Shown piece by piece: positions 12,256 through 25,639 of a DNA stretch of 64,000 nt. Both the position numbers and the translations under genes were made by a program. Every line of letters starts with the position of its first letter. The stretch's first letter is position 1. Under the pieces are notes generated by a model that was not told the DNA's origin, did not search any database, and worked only from the letters and a program-made list of their open reading frames with translations. Source of the DNA: Cunninghamella blakesleeana (taxonomy: Eukaryota > Mucoromycota > Mucoromycetes > Mucorales > Cunninghamellaceae); NCBI GenBank assembly GCA_017871115.1, contig JAFCIZ010000001.1, positions 4,755,501 through 4,819,500 of the forward strand, given 5' to 3'.

Positions 12256-13452
12256 TTAAACCCAAGGTAATGGGCCATCAAATACATTATTGTTAGAAGG
12301 GCAGTAGTCTAATAAAGGTTGTAAAGTAGGACATGTAGTTCTATATGGCGATCTTCTTCTAAACGGATTTCTATCTAATTTCTTTTGTTTTAATGAGCCA
12401 TGACACCCATACAAATCTTTTTCAAAAGGCTGAAACGAATTTAGCAGTTCCCCTTGTTGGGCTGAAACCATTTGTTCTGGAGGTACGAAATTTGGATCAA
12501 TACCAATATATTTAAATGATTTAAATCGTATTGATGGTAAATGAAGTAATTCAAATCTAGCCCTTTTAAATTCAAATCCAATTATACTTATGTGATCTGG
12601 ATATACATTGGTCATTTCTGAGAATCGGCATGTTGAATATAATACATTTTCAAAAGAGTCGAGTGCATATTCTTCAACTACCATTCGTTTACTTAATTGT
12701 TGTAGCAGTTCATGTGATTGTTCATTGGTATTTTCTAATTCTAAATCTAAAACCATATCATTTGAAAATTTTGACGTGGGGGATTTTAATAGCAGTTGGG
12801 CAATTTTCCAATAAGATAATCCTTCAGAGATAGGACCGGCATTAAAACGTGTTTGGCCACTATGTAAATATATAAATAATGGAAATTTTCACACTAGTTA
12901 CTTTGCTATTTTTCGAAAAAAATAAATATAAAAAAATGAGAACAATGCTATTACTTACCCTGAAAATAGTAATATAGACTGTGGATCTGATTTTAAAAGT
13001 TGAATCCCTTTTTTAATATGTTCAATAAAAGTTGGTACTTGATTATGCTGATAAGATTCTAATATCCAGTTAGATTCATCATATAATTGAGTTGCATTAT
13101 CTAAAGGACCATTGTAGATGGCATGCCCAGTAACAATAATAGCATGAGTATATATATTATTAATAAATGGAGGTAATGGCAAAGGATCATTTATTATATT
13201 ATCGTTACTATTTGTAAAATTGTGTAATGATTTGCTGTATGGATGACTATATTGTAAAATATTCCAACTTAGACTCATAAACAATATTAATAATAATACT
13301 AATACTTGTCTTTTATTAGCCCGCCATCCACTAATAGAAATTGGATGATACCAAGTTGATGATGTAGATGATTGACTATTTATAAATGATGCTGTATCGA
13401 TATGTAATGGTAGTACTGCTTTTCTTTTATTTGTGCTATGACCTAATGTCAT
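12256..13452 (-). CDS. DUF218 (YdcF-like) single-pass membrane protein, YOR238W family
   Basis: Two exons, 13452-12959 and 12859-12256 (365 aa). The junction reads FSGGQTRFNAGPISEGLSYW, a hallmark of DUF218 proteins. A cytosolic N-tail is followed by one helix at about residues 44-62 (LLLILFMSLSWNIL). The DUF218 core starts at HAIIVTGHAIYNGP and includes EEYALDSFENVLYS and a later FEFKRARF. Fungal members (yeast YOR238W) are uncharacterised; bacterial relatives (SanA/YdcF/ElyC) act at the envelope, but no reaction can be assigned here. The start is the ATG at 13452. Confidence 0.85.
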
Positions 13453-13832
13453 TATACATATATATTTATATATGTTCACTTTTTTTCTATAGTAAAAGAA
13501 AAAACGAAAGGAAAAAGGAGAGGCAAAAAAAAATATTTAAAAATATCTGGTTTTTAATATTTTTTTTAAAATTTTTCGCTCTACACAAATCCTAGTGGAA
13601 ATATAGAAAAATAATATTAAATACTTCTAGTGTAAAGTAAACCTGAGAATTAATTTATTGAAAAATATATAGCTTTAAGAGTAATGTATGTATGTTTAAA
13701 TGCTTTTAATTTATTTTAATTAATATATATATATATATATTGTAACAAAAATAACAATGATAAGAGTAATCTAGGAATTATATATAAGATACAAAGTTTT
13801 TTAATAAAAATAATATAGATAATAAAGCCACG
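13453..13832. other. Intergenic, AT-rich
   Basis: Contains an (AT) microsatellite at about 13720-13740; nothing else is seen. Confidence 0.5.
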
Positions 13833-16800
13833 TTACCACTTGATATCCTCTACATCTGAATCATCATCGCTTTCTGACTGATCTTCAGAAGTTGATGAAT
13901 CGGCTGTGTTATCGATTAAAACTTGATTATCGCCCACTAAGCTTTCAAAATAGGCATCCAATGATTCAATAGGGCTCAAAGATAAATTCGTAACCGTAGC
14001 AGTATTATCATTTGGTTTTTGGTGTTCTGATCCATTATCATTATCATGAACGAGAGATGTTGTTTTTTCTTCATTCCAATCCATTTCACTTGTTTCTTCT
14101 TTAGATGGTAATTTCAAGTTCATTAAGCTGTTCATGAAAGAATTGAATAAAGAATCTACGCTGGGTAATACATGACTAGGAGCACTCATTACGTCGTCTG
14201 ACTTGTTTACACTTTGACCTATTTTGGTAGCTGCACTTCCATCCATACCATGTCGTCGATTGAAAGACGCATCTTGAATTCGTTTTGTGGTTTCATTTAA
14301 TTGTTCTTGCTTTTGTTGTTCTCTTGTTCCATAAGCATCATTGAATAATGTAGGAGTCTTAATCTGTGGTAGTGGGTTAACAGTAATATCAGCATCAGCC
14401 TTAGATAATTCTTCTTCCTTTTCCTGTTTGCTATTATCCAACACTTTCATTATTTTAAGAAATCGATCAGGTAGTAAATAAACCAAATCACTTTTATTCT
14501 CATTTCTTTGTTCACTATTTGGAGTATTATTATTATTAGATGATGACGATGATGGAATCCATGCAATACCATTACATTTGGAATCCAATTTGTGTACTAG
14601 TAAAGGTTTAGGTGAATATGCATTAAATAAAATAAGGTATCGTGTTTTAGGTTTGGTTACTGCAGATACTACAAATCTATTACTATTTGGATCAACGGCT
14701 ATACAACTTGTTTCCATATGGTAATTCCACCAGACTATTTAAATATATATTTTAAGCACAGTATTATTATTAGTATTATTATCAGCTAGATATTTAAGTT
14801 TTTTTAAACTATATGTATATTTTTAAGGGGTTATACCTGAACAAGTTAATAAATTCCATACAAAAATATCACTCTCAGTTCTAGATATAAGATAAGGTGT
14901 ATCGTTGATAAAATGTAATGATTTTATAGGATTAGTTTCAGGAGTAGGAAGAACACCTTGCATGATATTTTGATATGGGTCCCAAATTGTAATAACTGAA
15001 CCAAAAGCTACAGCTAACATACTTCCATCCATAGAAAATGCAGATGCTTCGGGGCAATGTTGGCGATACATACCAATAGATCGACATGTCCAAGCCCTTT
15101 CTTCTACATCAATATGGGCCCTTCCTAATTCATTTGAAAAATGCCATACTTTAAAAGTATTGTCGAGTGAAGTTGTAATAGCCATCATAGCAGTTGGGTG
15201 AAATGTCAACGAAGTAATTTCATCTTGATGAGGATTATCTACACGTGTGTGTAATACATAAGTTTGTTGATCATGGTCCCAATGCCAAAATTTAAGAAAT
15301 ACTTCCAAAGTATTGATACCATCATTTCGCATATCTACTGTTGCCATCCATTCTCCATTGCTGCATGAAAAACTAACGCATTTAATTTGGCTGCGATCTG
15401 CTGAACTTGTATTTCTATGGTGAGGAATAATTCCCATATCTAATATATGATTGTCAGTTTTTGGGTCATAAAATTGAATACTTCCACGTTCACTTTTTGT
15501 TAATACAAGATGATTATTCTTAGGTTCCACCATTATTAATTCATTAGTATTGCCAAATTCTTGCTGAACACCTTGAATTACCTGTTCCATCGATTGCGAG
15601 AATGCGTTAATAAATCGAATTGAATTATCAGAGATAGATACACAATAATGTTGATAGTCAGGTGTAATATTAATGAAATTAATATCGCCACCAATACGAG
15701 GGTAAAATCGTTTGTTGTTAGTTTCCAACTGCCATATAACTAATACTGATTCACGGCCACCAGATAAAAGATACATCCCATCGTCCATAAATTTCAAGCT
15801 TTTTACCTCTTTATGATGCCAGTGATGGCTTTCTGTAACAGGTTTTTCAATAGTTTCTTCTGTAAAACAATAATAAAAGGTAATTCGTCCTGTGCGCTGG
15901 CCAATTGCCAAATAATTTTTGACTGGGTGAAATTCTAATTGAGTAATGCCTTCATGAATAGTATAAGTCCTTAGTTGAGTAGTTAATTCATTGATTTGCC
16001 ATATGTGAAGCTGATATTGCGCACCCATAGCCAAATATTCCCCATTTGCTGATATAGCTATAGTTGTACATTTATCTAATTCAGCTATTAATCTTTTATC
16101 CACATCAGAGGAAGTAGATATTAAATCCATATTAAATTGATATATCTTTGTACTTTTTGTGATAGATTCTTCAGTGTTGATTTTTCTTGGTTCTATTTAT
16201 AAAATATAATAATAATGTAAGCCTATAGTAGAGTATATATAATAAAAAATAGAAGGAAAAAGAATACGTACGATTACTTTTTGATTTTGTTAACACGTAA
16301 GCAAATTCTGGATCATTAGGTGATAATACTAGTTTAACAATAGGTTCGTTTACATTATATGTCTATAATAAAATGATCATTAGAAAGGAACTTTCCAAGT
16401 ACACTAAAAACTTTGCATTTTTTTTAATTTACCTTTAATAATACTTCGTCATTATAATCCCATAACTTAATAGTTCCGTCCAAACTTGCCGATAATAATT
16501 GAAGGTGATTTTTAGGATTCAAAAGTACCATAGTTACTTTATCCTGATGAGCACCTTCCACTGATGGTTTGGATAACACTTTAACAACTGATCCAGTCTG
16601 TATACTATAAATTTTAATGGTTGATCCGACACCCGAGAAAAAATATCTATTTTATAGTTATATATATTAAATAAAATTAGCAATTCTAGTTTTATTATAT
16701 ATATATATATAAATGTATACTAAAATCTTTACTTTGAATCTTTTGTAAATTCTACAGGACATTGACTCATATCACCACCAATTGTTTTTGAAAGTTGTAG

Positions 16801-16887
16801 CTTGTTTTTTGGCTTATGATCTATCATTGTGTTTTTATTATTCATATCTACATGATTTGCTGATTTGCTCTTTTTTGATCCCACCAT
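13833..16887 (-). CDS. NAN1: U3 snoRNP WD40 protein (WDR75 / Nan1-Utp17)
   Basis: Five exons, 16887-16733, 16646-16433, 16362-16278, 16192-14837 and 14734-13833, giving 903 aa (yeast Nan1 is 896 aa). Two tandem WD40 propellers fill most of the protein (repeats ending KLWDY, VIWQL, KVWHF, FVWNL), with the family block WNLLTCSVWWNYH at the last junction. The C-terminus is acidic and low-complexity, ending DDDSDVEDIKW. In the family this protein belongs to the t-UTP/UtpA subcomplex of the small-subunit processome, acting in pre-18S rRNA processing and Pol I transcription in the nucleolus. All five exons join in phase. Confidence 0.9.
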
Positions 16888-17311
16888 ATTATAGTATAAC
16901 AGATAGCTGAATTACCAATTGACTAATTTTTAGTGTGGACTATGAGCAAGGAAAAATAAAAAATAATGTTTTGCTATTATGTTTTAATTATTTATAACTA
17001 TATTTATAAATGTATTAATATTAATATTATTACTACTTTACTTGTATAAAATAAAAGGATCAATTTTTAAGATTAAAAAGCAAATAAAGGATATGAATCA
17101 AAAACTGTCAAAAAAGATCTTTTTTTTTTCATAAGAGAAATATTAAGTCACAGTACTGAGTTTTATTTAGCCACAAAATAGTGTGTTACACAAAATATTT
17201 TTGGCATAAATTTATATGCTTCTTTGCTTATATATTTCCAAGTTAAATATGATATTTGATTTTTATTTATATTCATATAATAAAAAGTAAAAGTAAATTT
17301 GATATATACAA
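16888..17311. other. Intergenic, AT-rich
   Basis: Promoter of the WDR75 gene and 3' flank of the SPATA20-like gene; no other signal is visible. Confidence 0.5.
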
Positions 17312-17593
17312 TTACTGGTTAAAAACTGAGACTAGTTCGTCAACGTCATAAATTGGAAGACTACAAGTAAAGTGCTCGCATATATAAACGGAAGAGCAGT
17401 CTTTTTTGATTTGTTGGATAATTTCATTTTGTTCCATTAACCAAGAAGTCTTCTCATCTTTGACATAGATAGATAGTTTGTTCGGAGTAAATTTCTTTCG
17501 AACAATGTCAATAAATCTTTTCGTTTTTTCATTTTCTATTTCACCAGTAATAATTATCTATAAAAAATATATTATTGGCTCGGTTAAGTAACT

Positions 17594-17628
<35 letters not shown>

Positions 17629-19897
17629 AACGACTTGTATGAAAATATATTCGAATGTACCTCTTTTATTCCATTTTCCAATAATAGCAATGAAGACACC
17701 ATCGCTGGTAATGCAAAAGGAAATTTTGTCAAAGCTAAACTGAATGAATTAATAGTAGCCCTTGCTTTTTCTAAGTATTCTGCTGACTTTGATCCAATAA
17801 TAGATGCTAATTGTATTAAATTATTAGCTGACACGGCATTACTTCATTACGTTATTTTATTTATTATTTAAAAAAAAGAAGAGAAAATTAATTAAAAATG
17901 TGTATTATAGCTAATATTATATTTATTATTATCTTTAATTGTATTATGAACTTACATAGAAGGTTCTGCACCGTCTTGTTCTATTAGTATATTAGTATAA
18001 GACACGTTAATAAAAGAATTAAATGTACACTATTAGCTGCATTACATATTCTCTTTTCAACTTACCATCTTTCATCCTTATTAAGATTGATGTATCGTTC
18101 CTATCCACGTTAAAATACCCACCATTTTCACTATCATAAAATAATTGGTTTTGAGTATCCTGTAGTTCTGCAATCCATTTTAAAATTTGATCAGAAGGTA
18201 GTGCAGTGTTTTCAGAAATAGTGATAGCCTGATACAAATCAATTAATCCTTGAATTAGAAAACAATAATCGTCTCCAAAACCACGAACTAATTTTTGTGG
18301 AGCTTCACCATATCGATAGGATCTATAGAGAATCTTTTCAGTTTTGTTATATAAGTTAGCGTTTATAAATTCTGCCGTTCGAATAGCTAAATCAAGTATA
18401 CTTTCATCCTTTAAAACTTCATAAGCGTGAACCAAACCTGAAATTACTAACCCTATACATTTGAAATAGCATAGTATTAGTTTGCATATGCTCATTCATT
18501 TTATTTAACTTGCTCTTATATACATACCATTCCAAGAAGTGATAATCTATTGATAAATACATCAAGTAAGTGATTTTATCTTCAAAATATTTCCATATAG
18601 TCTATCAATTTATTGAAAAAAATTACCTTATCATCACAGTGTGGCTTTGGCCTATTTTTCATTTTATATGCTAGTAATATATTCTTGCATTGCATTATGT
18701 CATCTTTTAATCTATTAATATCTTGATTATGCTTTTTTGCTAAATTTTCAAGAGATTCATTAATGTATAAGACATTCTATTATATAAATTCACATATGTT
18801 AAAAACAGTTGCTTCATAAGTGTAGTATTAAAATATATAATAATATACCTTAAATTGCAATTCATTATGCGGATCTTGTAAAGGGTCAACATTACCATCC
18901 GGTAAAATAACAAAATACTCTTTGAATAGTTTAATAATATTCTCATCAAAATGATCTTTTAGTACTGTATCAATCTCTGTATTTTCCCAAACATAAAATG
19001 CACCTTCTATAAAGTATTTAGGCATATATACATATATAGAATATTAGAATTTACAATTACAGATATTGATTTCATTCGCGCATTTTTTTTTAAAAAAAAT
19101 TACCAATTTTTTCAGAAACCTGAGTAGATGGTAGAGAATCAGCATCTTCGGCAGAATAAAATCCGCCATTACCTTCTTTATTTAGCATATTAGATTTTAA
19201 ATACGTTACAATGTCTTGTAATGTATCTTGAAATATAGGTTTATCGGATAACTGTGCAGCAATTGAATAACAAGTTAATAGTTGAGCTTGATCATATAAC
19301 ATTTTTTCGAAATGAGGAACATGCCATTTTGAATCAGTACTATAGCGATGAAAACCATGCCCAATATGATCATGAATACCTCCTCTAGCAATTGATTCCA
19401 AAGTTGATAAAGCCATCTCTAATGCATTTTTTGGATCTTTTTGTTGATTATAATAGTGATAGTCCATTAAAAAACGTAACTGAACAGGTGTAGGAAACTT
19501 GGGTGCATCACCAAATCCACCGTGCGTACTATCGTAAGAACTAGCAAAGTGATCCAACGTATTATTAGCAATTTTTTTTGCATCTAACGTTATAGATGAG
19601 GATGGCTTAGCTTCAATAAACTGCTTCAGCTGGGTTATAGTACTTTCTCCACTTGATCTAATTTTATCAGGTTGGTTCATCCAAATTTGAGCAACGCGCG
19701 ACAAAATTGTTTTAAAACCTGTTCGATTTGTTGCTCCATCTGTTGGTGGTAAATATGTAGCTCCAAAAAATGGATATTTTTCAGGAGTTAAAAAAACAGA
19801 AGTTGGCCATCCACCATGTCCAGTCGTATAAGTAACATAGGTCATATATAGCTTATCTACACCTGGATTTTCTTCCCTATCAACTTTTGTTGTCATC

Positions 19898-19928
<31 letters not shown>

Positions 19929-20593
19929 ATCATACTCATTCTCAAATTATGTAAAAATTAAATAAAAAAGATATTTCATTATCGAGTTTTTTCCCAAATT
20001 ATCTCATAAAAAAATAGCTACCTTTAATATTTACATAGTATTTATTCATGAGTTTAGCAATATCTTCATTTTCAAAGGATTCACGCTCCATCACATGGCA
20101 CCAACTATAATATAGATAAATATGACAAAAGGCAATTATTAGTAAGGTACTTTTGTTTTGTTTTTGTTTTTTTTGTCATATTTAATAATTTTAGAATAAT
20201 AGCTTACTGGCAAGTTGAATAACCAATACTTAAAAATATAGGCTTATTCTCTTCCTTCGCTTTTTGGAAAGCTTCTTCTCCCCATGGATACCAGTCAACA
20301 GGATTATGGGCTATTTTCAAAAAAATGATTATCAAAAAAAAAAAAACGTATTTTAAATACAATAATAAGTACATTATATATTTATTTTTGCTAAAAATAC
20401 CATGTTGCTATAGCAAGGAAAAAGTCATTTTTAATAAATTTATATATACAGAATGAAAAAAGGATGGTCAAAAAACAGTTTACAATTTTATATATTATAT
20501 AAAGGCATGTATTACTAATAGATAAGGGCTCTTTTCGTGTATTAAGCGATTAGTATACTTATGTTCTGTTGAGGATGTCGAAGATTTATCCAT
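17312..20593 (-). CDS. SPATA20/YyaL-type thioredoxin-domain protein (DUF255), 12 exons
   Basis: Exons: 20593-20516, 20407-20401 (7 nt), 20310-20208, 20104-20022, 19883-19104, 19006-18849, 18776-18627, 18546-18528 (19 nt), 18452-18066, 17980-17956 (25 nt), 17841-17661 and 17557-17312. Total 738 aa, every junction in phase. The N-terminal thioredoxin-like domain has [20 protein letters not shown] and the Cxx[13 protein letters not shown] (Cys62/Cys65). A six-hairpin-type domain follows, with [39 protein letters not shown] and EDADSLPS. The C-terminus ends in a small C-x4-C element ([14 protein letters not shown]). Family members are conserved from bacteria to animals, with unclear biochemistry. 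The 30-nt poly-T/poly-A tract at 19898-19926 lies in the intron just before exon 5. Confidence 0.9.
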
Positions 20594-20808
20594 ATTATTA
20601 TATAAAAAGAAAGGAAAGACAATAAAAAAAAAAAAAACAAAAAAAGAAAAGAATCAGACACACAAAAAAAGAGACTAAAAAATTTAAGTTTTAAAAAAAG
20701 CTACCACCAAAAAAATTAAATTATTATGTAATAATAATAAATAAAATAATAAACAAATATTAATAATAATAATGGTCTTAACAATAAGCTATTATATATA
20801 TATTAATT

Positions 20809-22724
20809 CTAACATTTTAATTCTTCTTCAGTAATTAGTGGTGGAATATTTTTCAGCCAAGGATGAAATAATAGACTATACGCACTTGCTCTTTCTTGAT
20901 ATCTTAGCATTGGTAATAAAAAGTCAGCCACTTCTTTTGCTTCTTGACGATGATAACCATATTTATCATGTAATACGTCTTCTAAAGGCCAATATCTTAA
21001 CCGAGTAATATGACGTAGTTCTCCTTTGTTATTAAAAAAAATCTTTGAATGTTTCCCCGATAATGCAAATTTTTTTGGCATTGGTCCTAATAATTCTATC
21101 ATTTGTGCTAAGTGATCTATTAATGTTTAAAATTAAAAAAAAAATTAGCATAGTTTATAATTCAACCTGTTATGTATATGTATGTGTATAAAGGTAGGTA
21201 GATAGGTATTACCGTCATCCCTATTGAACTCCTTTTTTTTCTTCTGTGGATCAAAAAGATAATTTCCTGTTAATAGTTCAAAGATCATACAAGCCAAGCT
21301 CCATATATCAGCACCAGTATCCCATTTTCCACCAAAAATAACTTCAGGCGAACGATATTGTCTAGTTTGAATATCTTCAGTAAAATGTCGTTCTACCCAA
21401 GTTGCATTACCAAGGTCAGCTATTTTAATTTGTACTTTATCAGCTATCAAAGACAAAGGTTGAGAAGGTATAATATATGAGGATGAAGATGATTTGTGTT
21501 TATGCTGGTAATTATTATATTGTTGTTGTTCTTGTTTTAAAGTTGAAGAAATAAGTTCATGAGCATTTTCCAAGTATAAAAGTACATTTTCAGGCTTTAA
21601 ATCTGTATGAATAATACCACATTGACGGTGAAGATAATCCAACCCTAGTAACATTTGTTTTGCAATTTGCTTCACTAAAGGAATTGATATACCATCATCC
21701 TCTCTTGAGTTACTACCTTTTCTTTTATTTTGTTGGCGATATTTTTTCATATATCCTAATAAATTTTCACCCAGCACTTCAAAAGTCATACAAACATGTT
21801 TTCCATTGTTACCCTCTATCATAAAGTGATCACTTATTTTTGTTACATAATTAGATTCAATACTAGTAGGGTTCTGATGAGTCACTTTTTCTAATAATTG
21901 AATTTCATCCTTGGCCGTTTCTGTATAGTGCTTTGCTGATTTTACGATTTTCATTGCATAATAATTACCATCACCTTTTGTAGATTGGACTAACCATACT
22001 GTTGAGAAATGCCCCCACCCTAATTTACGTAAAATTTTGTAATTAAAATATTGATCACCAATACGAACAGGATGATATCCACCTTGGGTATAATCTGTTT
22101 CTAACTCTTCTTCTTCATCCGATTCTCCTGTATCACTAAACTTATTGTCTTCCTCGATTGTATGATGTGAATGGTATCGATGATGCTTACGAAGCATAGA
22201 TCTTGTTCTTGATCTATCTCTTTCAATTTCTTGACGTTTCCCTTGACGATGGTGATGATGATGCCTTGGCGATGTATGCATTTTTCTGCTACCAATGTTC
22301 ATTGCTCTACTGTCATGCTTGCGATACCTTCCATGACCTCGATAAGCTGGTGAGCGAGATCTTTCGTAAAAACCATTATTTTGATCACTTTGATAATGTT
22401 GATAATATCTTGTACCTTTACTATATTGACTACAATGTATAAACTTTAAGATAAAAATAATAACGATAATGATAATAATAATAATAATATAAATCTTACT
22501 CTAAATGATGTTCGTATCGTTTAGATTTAGAACTTATATTTCGTATAGGACTATGGGTGAATGCCTGATCAGCTTTATACATGCGTGATCGATTAGCTTT
22601 TTTTAAAAATATTTATATATAATAAAATTATAGTTAAAAATAATAATAAAAACAATATTTTACTTATTATTTTAAAAAAAAAATTGGTCTATTGTCTATA
22701 AATACCTTCTTTGTCTTGAAGCAT
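20809..22724 (-). CDS. SRPK-type serine/arginine protein kinase (Sky1/Dsk1)
   Basis: Four exons, 22724-22706 (19 nt), 22596-22500, 22429-21213 and 21116-20809, giving 546 aa. An R/S/H-rich N-terminus leads into a split kinase domain: KLGWGHFSTVWL (Gly loop), AMKIVKSAKHY (VAIK Lys), HTDLKPENVLL (catalytic loop), a non-conserved insert of about 45 residues, then IKIADLGNATW (DLG instead of DFG, typical of SRPKs) and TRQYRSPEVIFGGKWDTGADIW. The last exon supplies the C-lobe end (HPWLKNIPPL). The kinase phosphorylates SR splicing factors and related RNA-binding proteins and shuttles between cytoplasm and nucleus. Upstream exons 1-2 are inferred from phase and clean splice sites; the kinase exons are certain. 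Confidence 0.88.
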
Positions 22725-22945
22725 CAAATCGTAAATGAAAATATTAATTTGTTTGTATGTTTATTTTTATATTATATGATTTTTTAAATATTTGATTGGA
22801 TAGGTAGGAGTATTAGTGATGAGCTATATGAGGAAGAAGGGAATAAAATTGTTAAAATTTAAACAAATAAAAGGGAAGGAAACAAAAAAAAGAGAAAAGC
22901 CAACGCCATAATCCATTTTTATTTTTTTACTGATTTTAAACCTCC

Positions 22946-22946
<1 letters not shown>

Positions 22947-22976
<30 letters not shown>
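22947..22976 (+). repeat. 30-nt poly(T) tract
   Basis: An uninterrupted T run marks the left border of the decayed LINE block. On the minus strand it would be a poly(A) tail. Confidence 0.9.
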
Positions 22977-22980
<4 letters not shown>

Positions 22981-25450
22981 CCCTGGTAGTGTAGCTCTTT
23001 CGAATATGATATTCTACTTAACGGATAAATATTTAAACGAAGAGTGAATTATTTTACTATTGCTATTTACGTATGCATTAATAAAAACCTACATAACAAC
23101 TACTATCTTAGTCAAGTAATAGTTTTAGAAGCCGGTTTTTATTTGAAAAAAAATATTGTAGCTATAGTATCTGACAACTTTTCAATGAACGACGAAGCTA
23201 TTAAATGGACTGGCATTTTCAAAAAGGGGGTAACAAATAAGTGTCTCTAATTAATAGACTAAAGGATCCTTTTCTAGCACATACATTAAGAAAACAAGAA
23301 ATTATTATTGAAGAAGAAAATTTTGGTATAATAACCAAATGTTACTGGGCAGAAAAAATATGATAAAAGACTCTTCAAAAAGGTACAGCTATTTTTGAAG
23401 TACCTATCAAATATTTCAGACATTGTAGTTATATATCTAAAGGTCGGGAATCAACGTTGAAATTTGGAAGAAATTAATCACCTTTCTAATACCGACGTTA
23501 ACAAAACGTCAAATTGAAGTATTATTAAAAAGTTCAAGGATGATGAAGCATTCGTAAGATATCATCCAGAGGATTCACTCACAATTGCATTGTACAAAGA
23601 GGTGTTAATTTAAACAATTATGATATTCCAAAATCAGTTCGTGTAACATTAAATCAAATCCCTATGAATATGGATGATCAAGATTTAATTGCAAAACTAG
23701 CACAACCATTAGCTTATTATGAAAAATAATGCAAATCAGAAAAGTCATTAAATTTCATTTTTACGAAGGTGAGATAAATTTTCTTTTAGATTGTAACAAT
23801 AGAGAAGGACATTCTTCTCTTTAACAATTATTGTATATGAAAACATAGGACGATTTCTTTCCAGCACCATTTATGGGAGTATCCCTATATGTTTTCATTG
23901 TTGACAGACTAGTCATATTAAATACAAATGCCTAGCATTAGCCCACATCGAATGTGGAAAATATGATAAAAGGGAACACACTACTTTCAGGTATAAATTA
24001 AAGCCTTTTGCAGAACAACTAGACAGCTTTAAATAACAAATTCAAAGTCAACAAGGTACAACAGAGGTCATAAATGATAACGATAATAGAAAAGCTATAA
24101 CTGAGGCTATTGTATAGGAACCAGAGAGAGGTTTACACCTGACTATGGACGAAGGTTAAAGCTTTGAATCAGAGATAGGTTTGGAAAAAAAATGGATGGG
24201 TCAATGAAATATACCAATAAAGAAAAAGGTTTATAACGGAATCCGTAAACATAGTTATAAATTTATCAACGAATAGTTTAGCAACCTAATACAAACAAAG
24301 AGCTACTTGTTTAGTAGAGGTCCCTCGGCTTTCAGGCATGAAACAATTGACAAGATAACTAACATGATTATCTATGACAATAATGAAGACCAGATAATAG
24401 ATGATCAATTACAACAGAATAAGAAAATCTATTCTTACAGTGAAAATGTAGATATTAAACAGAAACCAACCGCTGTTTCTCAAAAGGAAATGTCGTATGT
24501 AGCTAAATCAGTTGCTAAAAATCGTTTTAAAAATAAATAAATTTTTGGCAGAATTAATAAACGAAATACTACTAATAGTACTACTAGGGATATTAGTAAC
24601 ACTAGTAGTAACATTAGAAAATCTGATACCATTATTATTATCCTTAGGACGACAATTCAAAGACAGAAAATCACTGCCAGCCTTGGATAAATAATATGAC
24701 AAAATACAATAATTTAAAAATAGTTTCTCTAAATATGCTATCTTAATATTAATACAACACATAATATATTAAAACCAACACCAAAAATCGACTTTAAAAA
24801 ATATTTGTGTACATATACTGAATATAAAATATCAATTTTATATATACAAGAAATAAGCATCATGAATAACGGAAAAAAATTAAATGGCTCTCAAACAAAC
24901 TCTTTACACTTTGCATTTCCCGACATGGATTACTGATTCTCAACATATACTGCCACAATATATATTAATAAAACTATAAATTAAATGACAATTTATTACA
25001 ATCAATGAACGTATTACGACTGGGAAGGTTATAGATAAAATGAATAACAAACTAATATGTCACCTTGTGAATATTTATGCAGCAGTTGCTAAAGTTTTGC
25101 ATTTAACTTTCTTTGAATAATTACGGGTACCTCCTATATTAGATGATCACTCTCTGTAAAACATAATCCTATTGAGAGATTTTAATACAACTATATATAA
25201 TTATTCTGTATATTTCAGATCATTTTATGTATAGATATTAATTTCCTTGATACTATTAGATACAAATCAACTCTACCTGATATAACACAATATTCTCTCA
25301 TTCCTACATTTAAAGAGATAATTCTAAATTTACTACACTAAAGTTATGGAGCCAAAAATATTTAATTTCTTCCGAACCCTCTTCCTAAAAGTTGGGCTGA
25401 TCATTGCAGCTTAACTATTTAACTATCCCTTCGTGATAATTTCATTTATT
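22977..25450 (+). mobile_element. Decayed LINE copy, plus strand (ORF1 and endonuclease relics)
   Basis: Broken frames match, piece by piece, the intact LINE at 57.4-63.2 kb. Near 23637 VRVTLNQIP matches VRVLLDYVP; near 23755 FYEGEINFLLDCNN matches YFEGQVSVLLDTND; at about 23887-23930 PICFHC.QTSHIKYKC matches the first CCHC knuckle PVCFQCRQSGHIRKDC, with an in-frame stop inside; an ORF1 tail stays open at 24307-24540. The endonuclease part follows: ILYIQEIS near 24834 versus VLCLQELT, ILLRDFNTTIYNYS near 25165 versus MILGDFNIHIYDH, and SWADHCSLTI near 25395 versus EWTDHHLLAM. Many stops and frameshifts make it inactive. The reverse-transcriptase core is not visible. Confidence 0.75.
24307..24540 (+). 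pseudogene. Open remnant of LINE ORF1 C-terminus
   Basis: A 77-codon open stretch, in the same frame as the decayed CCHC region upstream; it is charged and Lys/Gln-rich, as is the C-terminal third of the intact ORF1. It is part of the fossil and is not proposed as a functional gene. Confidence 0.5.
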
Positions 25451-25639
25451 ATTGAATTTGAGGTTTCAATTCATAACTTCTATTTGCTTCTTAATAATTA
25501 GTACAATATAAATGTTTGTTTTAACTTGAAGTATGTGAATATAAATATATAGGGTATTCTCTTATATAAATATTAAGAAGATCTATGTACATTATATATA
25601 TCTAGAATTTATCAAAGGGAATACAAAAATTATTTTTGT

